From: Oscillospiraceae bacterium
Lineage (GTDB): Bacteria > Bacillota > Clostridia > Oscillospirales > Acutalibacteraceae
Assembly (NCBI GenBank): GCA_031269595.1
Contig: JAISYX010000003.1
Location: 1 to 36,669, forward strand
DNA: 36,669 bases
Direction: 5' to 3'
Shown: positions 30,535 to 36,669 of the stretch, piece by piece
Numbering within the stretch: position 1 is the stretch's first letter
How the letters are laid out: the number at the start of each line of letters is the position of its first letter
Notes under the pieces: generated by a model
What the model was told of the DNA's origin: nothing
Database searches by the model: none
The model's input: only the letters and a program-made list of their open reading frames with translations
Made by a program: the position numbers and the translations under genes

Positions 30535-31962
30535 CTAAATCGGCAAAATGCAGGTAATTGAAAAGGTTTGATTTTTTGCATCTGTGGTAACCGAGCCGTC
30601 ATACTTTTCAACTGTTGTTTCAATATTATAAAGGCCAACGCCGTGTGGGTTCTTTGAGCTGCCGCTTAGCTTTGTAGTTTCAAAACGGCCTGTAATGCCC
30701 CTTTTAGGCTCAGTAATGCAGGAGTTCTTTACATTTATAACCACTGCTGTTTCGTTTTTAAATATGCTTATATCAATAAATCTGTCAAAATAATTATTGC
30801 TGGAATGGGATATTGCCTTGCAGGCATCCACTGCATTATCCAGCACATTACCTAATATAATGCACAAATCAAACCTGTCCACAGGCAAATCCTTGCCCAG
30901 ATAGGAGATGTTAAGGTTGGTTGCAATTTTATGCTCGTTGGCCACGTCAAGTGTGTTGTTAACCAGAGCATCCACAACAGGATTCCCGCTGGAAACCTTC
31001 AAATATGAAGTTTCCATCTTATCCAGCACAAGATTGACATAGGCAGAAATCTCGGCGGTATCTCCCGATTTAGCGCACTCTTTTATGTAAAGCATATGCT
31101 TGTTAGTATCGTGAATAAGTGAGCGCATGTTCATAAATGAGGCTGAGGCCTTTTCATAGCTGGAGGACTGGTGCTCAATGTGCTTGTTAAGCAAACGGGC
31201 TTTTTCAGCAAGCTCGTATCTATCCAAGGTTTTATCAAACAAAAAGAATATTAGAATATTGACATACATAAGCCCGCTTATTATAAGCACTATACTCCAG
31301 TTGGAGCTGTTGCTTTTTGCGGTTAATGCTTCAATGATACTTGTGTCTATGTCTAAATCTTTTATTGTTGAAAGTAAATCCTTCATTCTGTCATATGAAA
31401 TATAAAGATAATATATACACATTACACTTATAAAGGGAACCAAAAACAGCAGTGAGCTGTGTATAGGGTCTATCTTACGCCCTTTGCTTATTTTAAACAT
31501 GATAGCCAGCTTCATAAACAGGAATACCACAACAAAAACTATAGCCTGCGCCATATAATAAGGAATACCAGCTGTGATTGCCGTAATATCCAAACCCGTT
31601 ATCGCCTTCAAAACAGAAACAGCTACAATCTCGGCCCCCATGCCAATGAACATATAAAGAGCCACCAGTGCGGCCTTGGTGCCCACCTTGCCCTGATAAA
31701 GAAAATAAACCAGCGCAGCAGTTGTAATTATAGTAAAAACAGCAGTTATATTAGATGCTGACGGAGCATGGTAAAAATCAAGTATAAAAGGCACAACGGT
31801 TCTGCCCACAAAAACAACAGCAATAGAGCCGTAATTTAACAGCTTATTGTTAAAACGCCAGCCCTCCAACATGCTTTGAAAGAACATAGTAAACACAAAA
31901 AGTTGAAATACTGTTCCCGTAAGCTCAAATAACACCCGCATTATTATATGTGTTTCTGTCAT
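30535..31962 (-). CDS. AgrC-like sensor histidine kinase (GHKL type)
   Basis: This 475-residue protein would sense the cyclic peptide made by the neighbouring agrBD genes. The first 240 residues hold six or seven membrane segments, as in AgrC and ComD. The cytosolic part starts with a helical linker and the HisK motif RSLIHDTNKHM (His284). The ATPase lobe has the N-box NVLDNAVDAC (N372, N376) and GVGLYNI near residue 445. There is no receiver domain. The start lies 19 bases after the LytTR gene, so the two are one operon. Confidence 0.88.
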   Translation of the reverse strand: MTETHIIMRVLFELTGTVFQLFVFTMFFQSMLEGWRFNNKLLNYGSIAVVFVGRTVVPFILDFYHAPSASNITAVFTIITTAALVYFLYQGKVGTKAALVALYMFIGMGAEIVAVSVLKAITGLDITAITAGIPYYMAQAIVFVVVFLFMKLAIMFKISKGRKIDPIHSSLLFLVPFISVMCIYYLYISYDRMKDLLSTIKDLDIDTSIIEALTAKSNSSNWSIVLIISGLMYVNILIFFLFDKTLDRYELAEKARLLNKHIEHQSSSYEKASASFMNMRSLIHDTNKHMLYIKECAKSGDTAEISAYVNLVLDKMETSYLKVSSGNPVVDALVNNTLDVANEHKIATNLNISYLGKDLPVDRFDLCIILGNVLDNAVDACKAISHSSNNYFDRFIDISIFKNETAVVINVKNSCITEPKRGITGRFETTKLSGSSKNPHGVGLYNIETTVEKYDGSVTTDAKNQTFSITCILPI

Positions 31963-31981
31963 ATTCTGCGCCCCCGCTGTT

Positions 31982-32359
31982 TTACTTATTTTTCATAATA
32001 AAGGCTGCATACGCCTTTTTTACTGCGTTAGACATTTCGTAGTTTAAATAAATCAATTTGCCGTTTGTAATTTTAACAAAACGAGAGGGAAAGCTTTTTA
32101 TATGCCTTATGTTAACAAAAGTACTTTCACTTATCTTAACAAAATTGTTTTCTTCTAAATCATCGGGCAGAGCCTCTATTGTTTTTTTGCCCTCGGTGGT
32201 TAACATATAGCTTCTATTTTTTAAAAATTTTTTGGTAAAAAGAAAAACATCATCATATTTGAAACCATGTGTCAAAGAGCTCTCACACAAAACATTATTA
32301 AAAAGATTTTGCTGACTTCCTGCGTCCTTTTTAGGTTCTTTTTCAAACTTATCCTTCAT
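31982..32359 (-). CDS. Stand-alone LytTR DNA-binding protein
   Basis: This 125-residue protein has only a LytTR domain in its last 85 residues (GKKTIEALPDDLEENNFVKI, STFVNIRHIKSFPSRFVKIT, NGKLIYLNYEMS). There is no receiver domain, so it cannot be phosphorylated in the usual way. Its first 35 codons overlap a repeat that also stands before gatC and before the gene at 35493, so this N-terminus may be recruited sequence. Long A and T runs near codon 43 are potential slippage sites. It shares a promoter with agrC. It could compete with the AgrA-like regulator for DNA. Confidence 0.7.
   Translation of the reverse strand: MKDKFEKEPKKDAGSQQNLFNNVLCESSLTHGFKYDDVFLFTKKFLKNRSYMLTTEGKKTIEALPDDLEENNFVKISESTFVNIRHIKSFPSRFVKITNGKLIYLNYEMSNAVKKAYAAFIMKNK
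32251..32359 (-). repeat. Leader repeat copy 3, inside the LytTR gene
   Basis: On the minus strand TAAGTTTGAAAAAGAACC, then AAAAAGGACGCAGGAAGT, then TGTGTGAGAGCTCTTTGACACATGG align with copy 2 at 35813-35915 over about 100 bases. Here the repeat is translated as the start of the LytTR protein. Confidence 0.65.
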
Positions 32360-32423
32360 AACATCAAGCTTCCCTTTTTGAATAATGAATTTGTTAGCTG
32401 GTTACTATTGAACGCCAGTATCA

Positions 32424-32452
32424 ATATTATCACATGATTTATTTAAAGTCAA
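32424..32452 (-). promoter_or_regulatory. Promoter of the lytTR-agrC operon
   Basis: On the minus strand: TTGACT (32452-32447), a 17-bp spacer and TAATAT (32429-32424). It lies between the agrD terminator and the LytTR gene. Confidence 0.65.
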
Positions 32453-32494
32453 TATTTCTTGTTATATTTTCATAAATATGGCAAAACACGGCGT

Positions 32495-32532
32495 AAAAAA
32501 TTTAAGTCTGCTTGGAAGTAAGCAGACTCAAA
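32495..32532 (-). terminator. Terminator after agrD
   Basis: On the minus strand GTCTGCTT and AAGCAGAC form the stem, followed by TTAAATTTTTT. It separates agrBD from the lytTR-agrC transcript. Confidence 0.75.
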
Positions 32533-32570
32533 TTTTCCTAAGAGAGAATAGGGATTTATGGGTTTGATAA

Positions 32571-32720
32571 TTATTTGAACTTTTTGAGGCTGTCCAATGC
32601 CTGAGGAGCCTTGGGCTCGTGTAAGATGAAGAAGCAAGCTGCTGCATTAGCAGAGAGAGTTGCAGAGAAGATAGAAACGAATGCCAATAGAGCCGCCATA
32701 ACCTGTAATACCTTTTTCAT
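32571..32720 (-). CDS. agrD: AgrD-like autoinducing peptide precursor
   Basis: This 49-residue peptide is too short for ordinary gene finding but has all parts of an AgrD precursor: an amphipathic leader (MKKVLQVMAALLAFVSIFSA), a core with a single cysteine (NAAACFFILHEPKAP) and a charged tail (QALDSLKKFK). The Cys28/29-FFIL stretch would form the thiolactone ring, and the E-P-K-A-P recognition piece after it is the usual AgrB cleavage mark. AAGGAG precedes the ATG. It begins 2 bases after the agrB stop. I infer a five-residue ring (Cys-Phe-Phe-Ile-Leu) closed by Leu, but the ring end is not proven. Confidence 0.85.
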   Translation of the reverse strand: MKKVLQVMAALLAFVSIFSATLSANAAACFFILHEPKAPQALDSLKKFK

Positions 32721-32722
32721 AA

Positions 32723-33352
32723 TTAAATCTCCTTTTTTTCTGTTTGATTTTTTGTTTGGTTTTTATTAATGTTAATTCTTGCAAAGGGCAGTGTTAGTGC
32801 CGCCACACAAGAACCTATCGACAAACTGTATGCTGCAAGGTTTAAACCCTTAAAAAACACCATGCTTATAAATGCAGCGGATATAAGCAAAATTATAACT
32901 CTGGCCATTTTTTTAAAACGCTTTAATTCGTTTTGAGTTAAAGGCTTGTTCTCATTTGGAATGGGAGCTAATGCAAAAACTAATATTACTGAGAGTATAC
33001 AGGCAGCTGCGCCTACCCACAGTCTCCACGCCTCCGGCGTTAAATCTATCACCGCTAAAGAGAGAATGAAGATTAACACAGAGCTCATAAAGCAAACCAA
33101 AAAGCTCTTTGCGTGCACACCGCCGGCTGTGTTTCTTATGGGTATAAGCCCCAACAAAAAACCTGCACTTTCAATAATTCTGCCTGATACTAAGGCAATA
33201 ATAATCATTGCTAGGGTGCTGCTTGCAATTTCTAAAAAAGCTATAAAACCATACTCATAAAGCTCACGTTGGTCTTCTGTAATGCGTTCGTTAGTTACCA
33301 AATAATCGGTTAACTTTCTGCTTAGTGCTTGTACCATAATTGTGTGCTCCAT
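32723..33352 (-). CDS. agrB: AgrB-family peptide-processing membrane protease
   Basis: This 209-residue integral membrane protein cuts and cyclises AgrD. The catalytic pair is visible: His80 in RNTAGGVHAKS and Cys87 in SFLVCFMSS, seven residues apart as in the classical AgrB. Six membrane segments follow from the hydrophobic profile. Start: the ATG at 33352 has AAGG upstream; a second ATG at 33337 has GGAG nine bases before it and may be used. The C-terminal tail (NINKNQTKNQTEKKE) is basic. It is read with agrD from the promoter at 33379. Confidence 0.92.
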   Translation of the reverse strand: MEHTIMVQALSRKLTDYLVTNERITEDQRELYEYGFIAFLEIASSTLAMIIIALVSGRIIESAGFLLGLIPIRNTAGGVHAKSFLVCFMSSVLIFILSLAVIDLTPEAWRLWVGAAACILSVILVFALAPIPNENKPLTQNELKRFKKMARVIILLISAAFISMVFFKGLNLAAYSLSIGSCVAALTLPFARININKNQTKNQTEKKEI

Positions 33353-33378
33353 TTGCTTAACCTTTATGTTGTGCTTAC

Positions 33379-33443
33379 ATTATAGCACATCTTTTTACGC
33401 TTGTGTGAAGAATCGGCATGAGTTGTACAAAAATCGACATGAG
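33379..33443 (-). promoter_or_regulatory. Regulated agrBD promoter with 21-bp-period direct repeats
   Basis: On the minus strand an extended -10 box (TGCTATAAT; -10 at 33384-33379) has no good -35 box (CACACA). Upstream, CTCATG(C/T)CGATT occurs twice (33422-33411 and 33443-33432), exactly 21 bp apart and on the same helix face. Two half-sites 21 bp apart next to a weak promoter is the usual target layout for LytTR activators such as AgrA. Confidence 0.7.
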
Positions 33444-33597
33444 CCGCACGCACTTGTATAACTCTAACAGCAAACTTTGTAAATTCTTGCGCCGTATGGG
33501 ATATATTGACGAGCGAATATTGTTCTTTTGTGAATTATTTTAGTCCCAGTTTTTGGCATTTGACAATTGAATGCTGCATTTATTTCACAATAAACAA

Positions 33598-33632
33598 ATC
33601 CGCCCAAAGCAATAAATATGCCTTGAGCGAAA
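33598..33632 (-). terminator. Terminator after the AgrA-like gene
   Basis: On the minus strand CGCTCAAGGC pairs (with G-U pairs) with GCTTTGGGCG, followed by GATTTGTTT. It is a moderately good intrinsic terminator. Confidence 0.55.
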
Positions 33633-33644
33633 AATTAATTCATT

Positions 33645-34403
33645 TTATATTCTGTTTTGTTTTATCATGTACTCTGAATATTTTGCCTTTAACAGCTTAA
33701 TTCTAATTCGGCTGCAGGGCATTACTAATCCATTGGCAAGCTCCACCGCACCCTTGGGGAACTTTCTTACATACTTTAAATTAATAGCTACTCCCCTTAT
33801 AACCTCCTCAAAGCTAAAGCCGCCGTATTTACTCATGAAGTCATTAAAGGGTCCTCTTATGGTTGAATCCTCCATATCAGTACTAAAGTGCACTATAAGC
33901 TCGGTTTTGTTTCTGCTGTTCAAAATGGCCTCTACATATATAATGTCCTCAGGATTCACGCACAGCTCCTCACCGTCTATGGTTCTAAACATGCAGTAGT
34001 TGCTTTTGGGGAAGAAGTAGTCATAAACGCTGGAAAATCTAGCCTTAAAGGTATCATATTCCATTTTGGGATGCTTGCTCCAATAGTGAGCGGCGTGAAC
34101 GTCAAAGCTCAGGGGCATATATTCGGGGTAGGAGGTTAAAAAAATTATAACCAAATTGCGCTCGCCTATTGTGCGCAGCTCGTGGGCTGTGCGTATGCCA
34201 TCCTTCGGAGTCATTTCTATATCCAAAATGGCAATATCCAAGCTGTGGGGATTTTCCTTTATGTAGTTAATCAAATCCACTCCCGATGTGAACATAACCG
34301 AATTTATATTCACATCTAAATCCAGCTCCAGCTGCTTAAGATATTTATCTACCGATTTAAGCTGCTTTTCATCATCATCACAAACTGCTATGCGCAGCTC
34401 CAT
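33645..34403 (-). CDS. AgrA-like LytTR response regulator
   Basis: This 252-residue protein has an N-terminal receiver domain (VCDDDEKQ near 7-14, phospho-Asp61 in ILDIEMTPKDG, FLTSYPEY) and a C-terminal LytTR DNA-binding domain (CMFRTIDGEELCVNPEDIIY, GFSFEEVIRGVAINLKYVRK). It would be phosphorylated by the AgrC-like kinase and act on the agrB promoter. GGGGGGAG precedes the ATG. Unlike the classical order, it lies upstream of agrB, separated by a promoter region, and not after agrC. Note the receiver's HYWSKHPK replaces the usual FDYLxKP. Confidence 0.9.
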   Translation of the reverse strand: MELRIAVCDDDEKQLKSVDKYLKQLELDLDVNINSVMFTSGVDLINYIKENPHSLDIAILDIEMTPKDGIRTAHELRTIGERNLVIIFLTSYPEYMPLSFDVHAAHYWSKHPKMEYDTFKARFSSVYDYFFPKSNYCMFRTIDGEELCVNPEDIIYVEAILNSRNKTELIVHFSTDMEDSTIRGPFNDFMSKYGGFSFEEVIRGVAINLKYVRKFPKGAVELANGLVMPCSRIRIKLLKAKYSEYMIKQNRI

Positions 34404-34451
34404 GTTGCGCTCCCCCCTTTATATTCTTATGAGGGCGTGTTAATTAAACGC

Positions 34452-35429
34452 CTAGCCCTTAAGTGTAATTTTAGTTGATCCTGTGTATTGTGTGGTGACA
34501 TCGAAGGTCTGCTTTGTATCACCCGCAGTCACTTCCTGTACTGTGAATATTTTGCGTATAGTGGCCATCTCAAGCAGGCTTCTGTCACTCTCATTCACCC
34601 AAAAAGTGCCCGCAACGGGTGCAATGCTCTTGTAGGTTATAACTCTGTCTTTTTCAATAATAGGATCTTCCGGCATTGGTACGGGGTCAGATTGCAGGCT
34701 AAAGCCCAGCTTGCCGCCTCTTCTGGCGGCTATGGCATAGTTAACCTTAAGGGCATCTTCGCCCTCTCCCGACTTAACAACATACTTAGAGCTGCCCTCC
34801 AGTGGGTTTGGCAGAGCATAAAAGACGTCCTGAACCATGCGCTCCATGCCCTCTGCGGTAATTACGCTGCTAAGCTTGGAGTTAGCCGGTATCATCTCAT
34901 CAAGGCCGCTAAAGCCCGCAACAGAGCCATCTGCATTAAGCGTAGCCGAAAAGCCCTTGCCTACCATGCTGTAGTAAACCTGTGCGCCCTCTTCGTCCTT
35001 GTATTTGTCGCTATTAGTATCAAAATCAAGGGTTTGACCCTTCTCATCAACTATAACAAGGGCATAGCGGCTTATATTAAGCTTTAGGTTAAACCTGCCG
35101 TCTTTTTCGCTTAAATCAAAGTCGAAGTAGTAGGTATCGGATTTAGAGCGGTTTATGTCCTCTGCGCCGCTTCCGGTGTACACCTCTGTAAGGAGGTTAG
35201 AGACCTCCATAACATAGCTGCCTGCCTTAATGCTCGGGGGAGTTAACTCACCCTCAAATGCAGGGCCAGTAGGCTCCGGCAGGAGTGCGCCATCTGTTGA
35301 GGATACCGAGGCCGTGGAGCTGCCCTCAAGCTTTTTTACGTCCTTGTTACAGGAGCTAAGCAGCAGAGCCGCTGCAATAGCCATTAACAGCACGGATTTA
35401 ATGTGTTTGCGTGGATTGCGTAGAGCCAT
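34452..35429 (-). CDS. Lipoprotein of unknown function
   Basis: This 325-residue exported lipoprotein has a basic N-terminus, a hydrophobic stretch and the lipobox LSSC (Cys at residue 27), then a Ser/Thr-rich linker (GSSTASVSSTDG). The mature part is rich in beta-strand-like pieces (YYFDFDLSEKDGRFNLKLNI, VITYKSIAPVAGTFWVNESD). I do not recognise a family. I start at ATG 35429 with AGAGGGTG upstream; the GTG at 35441 is part of that ribosome site. It is read in the same direction as the agrA-like gene and ends 48 bases before it, so they may be co-transcribed. Confidence 0.8.
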   Translation of the reverse strand: MALRNPRKHIKSVLLMAIAAALLLSSCNKDVKKLEGSSTASVSSTDGALLPEPTGPAFEGELTPPSIKAGSYVMEVSNLLTEVYTGSGAEDINRSKSDTYYFDFDLSEKDGRFNLKLNISRYALVIVDEKGQTLDFDTNSDKYKDEEGAQVYYSMVGKGFSATLNADGSVAGFSGLDEMIPANSKLSSVITAEGMERMVQDVFYALPNPLEGSSKYVVKSGEGEDALKVNYAIAARRGGKLGFSLQSDPVPMPEDPIIEKDRVITYKSIAPVAGTFWVNESDRSLLEMATIRKIFTVQEVTAGDTKQTFDVTTQYTGSTKITLKG

Positions 35430-35492
35430 AATTTTATACACCCTCTTTATTTAGAAGCAAGATTGCTGCTGTACGCTCTTGTCTCCGGCCAA

Positions 35493-35825
35493 TTAATCCT
35501 CTGTCTTGTTATCATCTGCTTCTGTGCCGTAATAATAAACGGCCGCAGGATTGTTCTTATCGTATTTTGGGAAGCCCTTTGGGGTTCTGCTCTTCTTCTT
35601 TGGAGGAGAATAAGCATAAACCTCGCCTGCTTCACCTGTGGTTTTTGGCAGCTTAGTCCCGTTTTTTTTTGAGGAGATAGATTTATACAGGGTAAAAATA
35701 GTTCCCACTACAGCCAAAACCTCATCTGCAAAGGGGATAAAATCAGGAGTAAAAATGTCCACTCCCGCTATTAAGGCCAATAGAACGGTTAATATTATCC
35801 ATACAGCTTTCATATTTGACACCAT
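35493..35825 (-). CDS. Small membrane protein, repeat-derived start region
   Basis: This 110-residue protein has an N-terminal membrane helix (MKAVWIILTVLLALIAGVDI) and then a DFIPFADEVLAVVGTI segment recalling the DUF1232/YkvA-type PDxIPxxDE motif, followed by a Lys/Pro-rich soluble tail. The start is uncertain: an ATG at 35825 (MVSNMK) and one at 35813 (MKAVWI). The sequence upstream of both is copy 2 of the leader repeat, whose palindrome covers the first ATG. No good ribosome site is visible. Confidence 0.6.
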   Translation of the reverse strand: MVSNMKAVWIILTVLLALIAGVDIFTPDFIPFADEVLAVVGTIFTLYKSISSKKNGTKLPKTTGEAGEVYAYSPPKKKSRTPKGFPKYDKNNPAAVYYYGTEADDNKTED

Positions 35826-35915
35826 GTGTCAGAGAGCCCGCACACCAAACATGATAATTTTTAAGTGCAACTCCCTGCGTCCTTTCCGAGTTCTTTTTTC
35901 AAACTTTATCTCCAT
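35813..35915 (-). repeat. Leader repeat copy 2, before the small membrane gene
   Basis: On the minus strand: GATAAAGTTTGAAAAAAG, GGAAAGGACGCAGGGAGTT, ATGTTTGGTGTGCGGGCTCT, and the perfect palindrome TGACACCATGTGTCA (35817-35831 on the plus strand). It is the most complete of three copies. Confidence 0.65.
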
Positions 35916-35935
35916 AATCAACATAAACAGAATCA

Positions 35936-35958
35936 GGGATTTAGCTTAGCTAAATCCC
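35936..35958 (-). terminator. Hairpin after the ABC transporter gene
   Basis: GGGATTTAGCT and AGCTAAATCCC form a perfect 11-bp-arm hairpin with a 1-base centre just after the ATPase stop. No long T-run follows, so termination strength is uncertain. Confidence 0.5.
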
Positions 35959-35981
35959 CTATCTAATAACAGGTAAACTAA

Positions 35982-36669
35982 TTAGTTAACAATAGTCAGC
36001 TCGGTTTCTTTATCGAAGAGGTGAATCTTCTCTGTGATAAAGCAAACACTCAGAGCATCTCCTGCCTTTGCAGTAGAGGTTGGGGAAACACGTGCAACCA
36101 CAGAATTATCATAGGATGAGAGATACAGGAAGATTTCGTTACCCATAAGCTCTGTAACCTCAACGCTGGCGGTTATAACAGAATCTGCATATCTCTGGAG
36201 GTATGCGGGTTCGTCACGAACGTGCTCCGGACGGATACCAAGGAGCAAATCCTTGCCAACATAGCCATCCAAAATGCCATCGGGATTCTTGGATTCGGGA
36301 ATTTTGATTGCAAAATCGCCATACTCTGCGAAGAACTCGCCGCCTCTTTTGGCAAGACGGACACTGAGCATATTCATTTGAGGAGTGCCGATAAAGCCTG
36401 CAACAAATACATTACCTGGCTTGTCATAAAGATTCTGAGGTGTGTCCTCTTGCATCTTTAGGCCGTCCTTCATAACAACAATACGGTCGCCCATTGTCAT
36501 AGCTTCTGTTTGGTCATGGGTAACGTAAATAAAGGTTGTCCCCAATTTAGCATGGAGCTTTTTAATCTCTGTACGCATTTGTGCACGGAGCTTAGCGTCC
36601 AAGTTAGAGAGAGGCTCGTCAAATAGGAATACCTTGGGTTCACGTACAATAGCACGTCCAAGGGCAACA
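35982..36669 (-). CDS. Sugar ABC transporter ATP-binding protein (MsmX/UgpC type), C-terminal part
   Basis: Only the 3' part lies in the window; the gene runs off the right edge. The visible protein starts within the ATPase core: [19 protein letters not shown] (Walker B), [12 protein letters not shown] (D-loop), [20 protein letters not shown] (switch His). The C-terminal half has the TOBE/OB-like region ([13 protein letters not shown], then [13 protein letters not shown]) typical of carbohydrate importers such as MsmX, UgpC or MalK. It would hydrolyse ATP for a sugar uptake system whose permeases would lie elsewhere. Confidence 0.93.
   Translation of the reverse strand, partial: VALGRAIVREPKVFLFDEPLSNLDAKLRAQMRTEIKKLHAKLGTTFIYVTHDQTEAMTMGDRIVVMKDGLKMQEDTPQNLYDKPGNVFVAGFIGTPQMNMLSVRLAKRGGEFFAEYGDFAIKIPESKNPDGILDGYVGKDLLLGIRPEHVRDEPAYLQRYADSVITASVEVTELMGNEIFLYLSSYDNSVVARVSPTSTAKAGDALSVCFITEKIHLFDKETELTIVN

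Noticed and set aside
34488..35087. 199-codon plus-strand frame inside the lipoprotein gene
   Set aside because: The lipoprotein frame has a signal peptide, lipobox and ribosome site; this frame has none.

Overview
The window looks like a chromosomal segment of an anaerobic, low-to-mid GC Firmicute of class Clostridia. The reasons are strong GGAGG-type ribosome binding sites, consensus sigma-A promoters, a T-box leader on gatCAB, an agr-type peptide quorum-sensing locus, a BspA-type leucine-rich-repeat protein, and coexistence of GlnRS with GatCAB. I cannot fix genus or species from sequence alone.

Layout. (1) 1-907: a sigma-A promoter, two 3'-half tRNA fragments, tRNA-Glu(CTC), a 5S rRNA and tRNA-Asn(GTT), all on the plus strand. 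(2) About 950-10815: an integrated mobilizable element of roughly 9.9 kb, bounded by a 12-bp direct repeat. It carries a MobV/Pre relaxase, an XRE regulator read divergently from a 71-bp palindromic promoter region, a TnpV-like protein and, at its right end, a large serine recombinase. Its AT-rich cargo is a restriction-modification operon (small HTH protein, D12-class adenine methylase, HNH endonuclease), then an unfamiliar trio: a PD-(D/E)xK-like nuclease with a winged-helix insert, a Ser/Thr kinase-like protein, and a 405-residue possible TIM-barrel protein. This trio is my best candidate for an undescribed defence or conflict system. (3) 10824-30122: host core genes, nearly all on the minus strand: tRNA-Glu(TTC), tRNA-Met, glyA, an aminotransferase, recA, a BspA-like LRR protein, glnS, four paralogous small membrane proteins with a HipA-like gene among them, gltX, an FNT-family channel, ispE, an aminotransferase with an Lrp/AsnC regulator, and gatCAB behind a T-box. 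(4) 30535-34403: an agr-like system (agrA-like regulator, agrB, a 49-codon agrD, a LytTR-only protein, agrC-like kinase). (5) 34452-36669: a lipoprotein, a small membrane protein and the 3' part of a sugar ABC transporter ATPase.

The host gaps are packed with repeats. At least three extragenic hairpin or palindrome families recur between genes, and a fourth repeat of about 80 bp sits at the start codon or N-terminal region of three genes. One intergenic repeat has become the C-terminal codons of the FNT channel gene.

How the parts work together. The relaxase and recombinase would allow transfer and site-specific insertion of the element beside the tRNA-Asn and tRNA-Met/Glu units. The attachment site lies in a hairpin between these convergent units, so insertion leaves terminator-like hairpins on both sides. 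In the agr locus AgrB would process AgrD, the AgrC-like kinase would sense the peptide, and the LytTR regulator probably binds the 21-bp-spaced direct repeats upstream of agrB.
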